From Desulfosarcina sp. (GTDB lineage Bacteria > Desulfobacterota > Desulfobacteria > Desulfobacterales > Desulfosarcinaceae): 7,664 nucleotides of DNA. The stretch spans positions 1 through 7,664 of the forward strand of contig DAOWNV010000130.1 of assembly GCA_030642405.1 (NCBI GenBank). Direction: 5' to 3'. Below are positions 5,395 through 7,664 of this stretch, piece after piece (the stretch's first letter is position 1; every line of letters starts with the position of its first letter). Both the position numbers and the translations under genes were made by a program. A model generated the notes under the pieces. That model had not been told where the DNA came from. It searched no databases and saw only the letters and a list, made by a program, of their open reading frames with translations.

Positions 5395-6282
5395 TCAGGA
5401 CAAGTGCTCTGCTGAAAACATCTCACCGGCATGGTAGGAACTTCTCACGAAAGGGCCTGAAGCAACTTTTTCGAAGCCCTTATTCAAGGCGAACCCACGC
5501 CATTGTTCAAACAGTTCCGGTGAAATGAATTCTTTAACAGGCAAGTGTCGGGCAGTGGGCTGGAGGTACTGCCCAATGGTCAGCATGCGGCAGCCGGTCT
5601 GATAAATATCGGCAATAACCTGGCGGACCTCTTCTTCTTGTTCGCCCAAACCCAGCATGATCCCTGACTTTGCAGGAATTTTGGAATCGATGGTCGGAAC
5701 GCGGGCCAAAAGTTCCAGAGATCTATCGTAATCAGCCTGGGGTCGAACTGTAGCATAAAGACGCCGAACCGTCTCCATATTATGATTCAGAACGTTCGGT
5801 TGGTCAGCCAGCACCGTTTCCAGAGACGACATTTCTCCCTTAAAATCAGGAATGAGGACTTCCACCTGGATGCTGGGGATGGTTTCTCGGAGCGTGCGGA
5901 TCGTGGCGGCAAAATGACCTGCTCCGCCATCTTCCAGATCATCCCGGGTTACCGAAGTGACCACCACATAGCGAAGGTCCATTTGGGCGGTGGCCTCTGC
6001 CACGCGCCGGGGTTCATCCGGATCCACCGGTCCGGGTTCCCCTCCCTCGATGTTGCAGAAAGTGCAGTTTCGGGAGCAGATAGAGCCGAGAATCAAAAAA
6101 GTGGCTGTGTGGGCCGAAAAGCACTCGAACTGATTGGGACAGTTCGCCTCCTGACAGACGGTATGCAGCTTTCCCCGATCAATCATGGATCGGATCTTCT
6201 CATAGTCGGGTCCGGATGGAAGTCTTCGTCGGAGCCAGGGAGGTTTTTTGAGACTAATGGTGTTGAGCTTGGGTTTAGGCAT
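5395..6282 (-). CDS. lipA: Lipoyl synthase (radical SAM)
   Basis: Inserts two sulfurs into protein-bound octanoyl groups, completing lipoate on GcvH and 2-oxoacid dehydrogenase E2 subunits; needs two [4Fe-4S] clusters. Numbering from ATG 6351: auxiliary-cluster cysteines C66, C71, C77 (Cx4Cx5C in CQEANCPNQFEC), radical-SAM cysteines C92, C96, C99 (CSRNCTFC), EVLIPDFKG near 164-172, NHNMETV near 189-195, and the C-terminal RSSYHAG with the auxiliary-cluster serine. All key residues are present. I chose the internal ATG 6282 (295 aa, MPKPKLNTISLKKPPWLRRRLP), the usual beginning of the family. The extra 23 codons back to 6351 have no ribosome site and run through a TCAAG-type repeat. The gene lies behind lipB and gcvPB on the same strand, fitting supply of lipoate to the glycine cleavage system. 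Confidence 0.95.
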   Translation of the reverse strand: MPKPKLNTISLKKPPWLRRRLPSGPDYEKIRSMIDRGKLHTVCQEANCPNQFECFSAHTATFLILGSICSRNCTFCNIEGGEPGPVDPDEPRRVAEATAQMDLRYVVVTSVTRDDLEDGGAGHFAATIRTLRETIPSIQVEVLIPDFKGEMSSLETVLADQPNVLNHNMETVRRLYATVRPQADYDRSLELLARVPTIDSKIPAKSGIMLGLGEQEEEVRQVIADIYQTGCRMLTIGQYLQPTARHLPVKEFISPELFEQWRGFALNKGFEKVASGPFVRSSYHAGEMFSAEHLS

Positions 6283-6304
6283 GGTTGCATCGCCTGCTAT
6301 ATCA

Positions 6305-6338
6305 GGTTCAAGAATTCGAGGACTCAAAGGGTCAAGAG
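6305..6338. repeat. Short degenerate tandem repeat upstream of lipA
   Basis: Four imperfect 8-9 nt units with a TCAAG/TCGAG core follow one another (TTCAAGA, TTCGAGGA, CTCAAAGG, GTCAAGAG). This is low-complexity intergenic-type sequence, and it supports starting lipA downstream of it at 6282. Confidence 0.5.
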
Positions 6339-6395
6339 TTTGGTTTCCCATGATCTAATCGAAGCTTTGGGTATTCATTAAACTTGTGAAATACT

Positions 6396-7109
6396 TTATA
6401 AAATTTTTTCCAATTCCTCAATCATTTCATCCGGAGACCAATTTTCCATTGAAATACCGAAAGCATCACCCAATTCCCTCGCCATCACCTTTTTGGCATC
6501 CGCCATAGGGACCGATCGGCCCAAGTGCTTTTTGAAACTTGTCATTTCAACCTGATTCAGCCCGCAGGGATTGATCCAGGAAAAGGGCTCCAGATCCGTG
6601 TTGACGTTCAGGGCAAGGCCGTGAAAACTTATTCCCCGACGAACGGTAATACCGATGCTGCCAAGCTTATTTCCATTGAGCCAGACACCTCTATTTGCGG
6701 AATCCGTACCGGCATCTATTTTCCAGTGGGCGGCAGTACGGATCATGGCCTGTTCCAGGCCGGAAACAAATTCGACGACCTTGAACCGCCTGCGATTCAA
6801 ATCGATGATAGGGTAGACCACCAACTGCCCCGGTCCGTGGTAGGTAATGTTGCCGCCCCTGTCCGTGGGTACCACAGCCACACTTTTTTGGGAGAGAAAA
6901 TCCTCGCTGACGCAAAGGTTCTCCCTGCCGCCACGTCGACCTAACGTGAAAACCCGGGGATGTTCGAGGCAAAGGATCACATCAGGAAATCTCCGGTCGG
7001 CGATCTTTGCATTCACAATAGCCAGTTGAAGGTTCAGGGCTTTTTGGTATTCAGTCTCCGGCAGGTCCACCCACCAGCTTTTGGTAGAATTTTCATTTTG
7101 TTCAGCCAC
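6396..7109 (-). CDS. lipB: Octanoyl-[ACP]:protein N-octanoyltransferase
   Basis: Moves octanoyl from acyl carrier protein to the lipoyl lysine of target proteins, the step before LipA; cytoplasmic. Numbering from the longest frame (ATG 7142): HPRVFTLGRRG near 61-71, RGGNITYHGPGQLV (95-108), Lys159 in GNKLGSIGITVRRG, FHGLALNV (173-180) and acyl-thioester Cys193 in INPCGL. The Cys/Lys pair of the LipB active site is therefore intact. I prefer the GTG at 7109 (237 aa), since the 11 residues before it are encoded by AT-rich sequence resembling the intergenic spacer, and GGA lies upstream of the GTG; the start remains uncertain. lipA follows on the same strand and gcvPB precedes it after an 81-nt spacer, so the genes likely form one unit serving GcvH. 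Confidence 0.94.
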   Translation of the reverse strand: MAEQNENSTKSWWVDLPETEYQKALNLQLAIVNAKIADRRFPDVILCLEHPRVFTLGRRGGRENLCVSEDFLSQKSVAVVPTDRGGNITYHGPGQLVVYPIIDLNRRRFKVVEFVSGLEQAMIRTAAHWKIDAGTDSANRGVWLNGNKLGSIGITVRRGISFHGLALNVNTDLEPFSWINPCGLNQVEMTSFKKHLGRSVPMADAKKVMARELGDAFGISMENWSPDEMIEELEKIL

Positions 7110-7190
7110 TATGAAATTCCAAATAAAAATTTCAAACACCAATATCCAATTTACAAATGGTCCGTAGGTCTATAGCCGACAATTCGCCAA
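7110..7190. other. Spacer between gcvPB and lipB
   Basis: Holds low-complexity AT-rich sequence (AAATT/CCAA-type words, about 7111-7160) and then a non-AT-rich tail. The tail includes the 16-mer at 7175-7190 that resembles one at the end of the aminotransferase gene. No terminator with a T-run is seen, so read-through from gcvPB to lipB is possible. Confidence 0.5.
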
Positions 7191-7664
7191 CTATCCTTTC
7201 AAACAGGGCTTCCTCGCAGCAACCGTCTCATCCAGTCTTCTCACCTTGGGGAAATGGGGAGATTCATGCAGGCAGTCGGGACACGCCTTCGCCTCCTGGG
7301 CGATCTGCTTCATGGCTTCGATGAACTGGTCCAGGGTCTCCTTGGATTCGGATTCCGTGGGTTCGATCATAATGGCCCCGCTGACCACCAACGGGAAGTA
7401 AATCGTGGGTGGATGAAACCCGTAATCCATCAGCCGTTTGGCCATATCCAAAGTAGCTACGTGGTACTCCTGCTGGAGCTTGTCGGTGAATACGCATTCG
7501 TGCATGCAGGTCCGATCGTATGGAAGATAGTACTCTCCCTTCAGGCTCTCCTTGATGTAGTTGGCATTGAGCACTGCGTATTGGCTGGCCTGCTTGAGGT
7601 GTTTGCCCATGCTGAGAATATAGCTGTATGCACGGATTAAAATGCCGAAATTCCCGAAAAACGC
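7191..7664 (-). CDS. gcvPB: Glycine dehydrogenase (decarboxylating) subunit 2, C-terminal part
   Basis: The frame is open to the right edge, so the N-terminal part, including the PLP lysine region, is missing; 157 C-terminal residues are present. They begin FFGNFGILIRAYSYI and continue with AVLNANYIKESLKG, MHECVFTDK, KRLMDYGFHPPTIYFP, MIEPTESESKETLDQF and HESPHFPKVRRLDE, all strong signatures of GcvPB (P-protein C-terminal half of the two-subunit form). With GcvPA it decarboxylates glycine and passes aminomethyl to lipoylated GcvH. It stands upstream of lipB and lipA on the same strand, a functional cluster. In anaerobes the system may run in either direction, for glycine breakdown or synthesis. 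Confidence 0.96.
   Translation of the reverse strand, partial: AFFGNFGILIRAYSYILSMGKHLKQASQYAVLNANYIKESLKGEYYLPYDRTCMHECVFTDKLQQEYHVATLDMAKRLMDYGFHPPTIYFPLVVSGAIMIEPTESESKETLDQFIEAMKQIAQEAKACPDCLHESPHFPKVRRLDETVAARKPCLKG

Noticed and set aside
5782..6381. 199-codon plus-strand open frame opposite lipA
   Set aside because: It is antisense to lipA, whose cluster cysteines are all in place; the composition looks like a mirrored gene.

Overview
The window looks like chromosomal DNA of an anaerobic bacterium, most likely a Desulfobacterota sulfate reducer. This is an inference from gene content and order: TrpB2-type tryptophan synthase followed by a small Cys-rich protein, a ferritin-like helical protein, and a gcvPB-lipB-lipA string. 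No rRNA or other phylogenetic marker is present, so genus and species cannot be given.

The left part (1-2519) reads rightward. It holds the end of a TrpB2-like gene, an overlapping 88-residue Cys-rich protein of unknown function, a CoA-acylating methylmalonate-semialdehyde dehydrogenase (mmsA/iolA family), and a 146-residue ferritin-like helical protein whose usual metal ligands look lost. A 100-bp convergent intergenic region follows.

Everything from 2620 to the right end reads leftward. In order of transcription from the right edge these are the C-terminal end of gcvPB (glycine decarboxylase subunit 2), lipB (octanoyltransferase), lipA (lipoyl synthase), an AT-rich promoter region with two inverted repeats, a three-gene hipB-hipS-hipT-like toxin-antitoxin operon, and a class III aminotransferase very like alanine-glyoxylate aminotransferase 2. 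gcvPB, lipB and lipA fit together: LipB and LipA make the lipoyl cofactor that GcvH of the glycine cleavage system needs. The aminotransferase and the dehydrogenase can be sequential: amino donors such as beta-alanine or 3-aminoisobutyrate give (methyl)malonate semialdehyde, which the dehydrogenase turns into acetyl-CoA or propionyl-CoA.

The most unusual part is the hip operon. It has the split three-gene layout of HipBST. The kinase gene stops just after its catalytic-loop Asp-Met-His and lacks the Mg-binding segment and the C-terminal lobe. The reading frame then runs 14 foreign codons into the leader and start of the aminotransferase gene. This looks like an old deletion that removed the end of hipT and placed the aminotransferase directly behind the hip promoter. 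Whether the remnant still does anything cannot be told from sequence alone.
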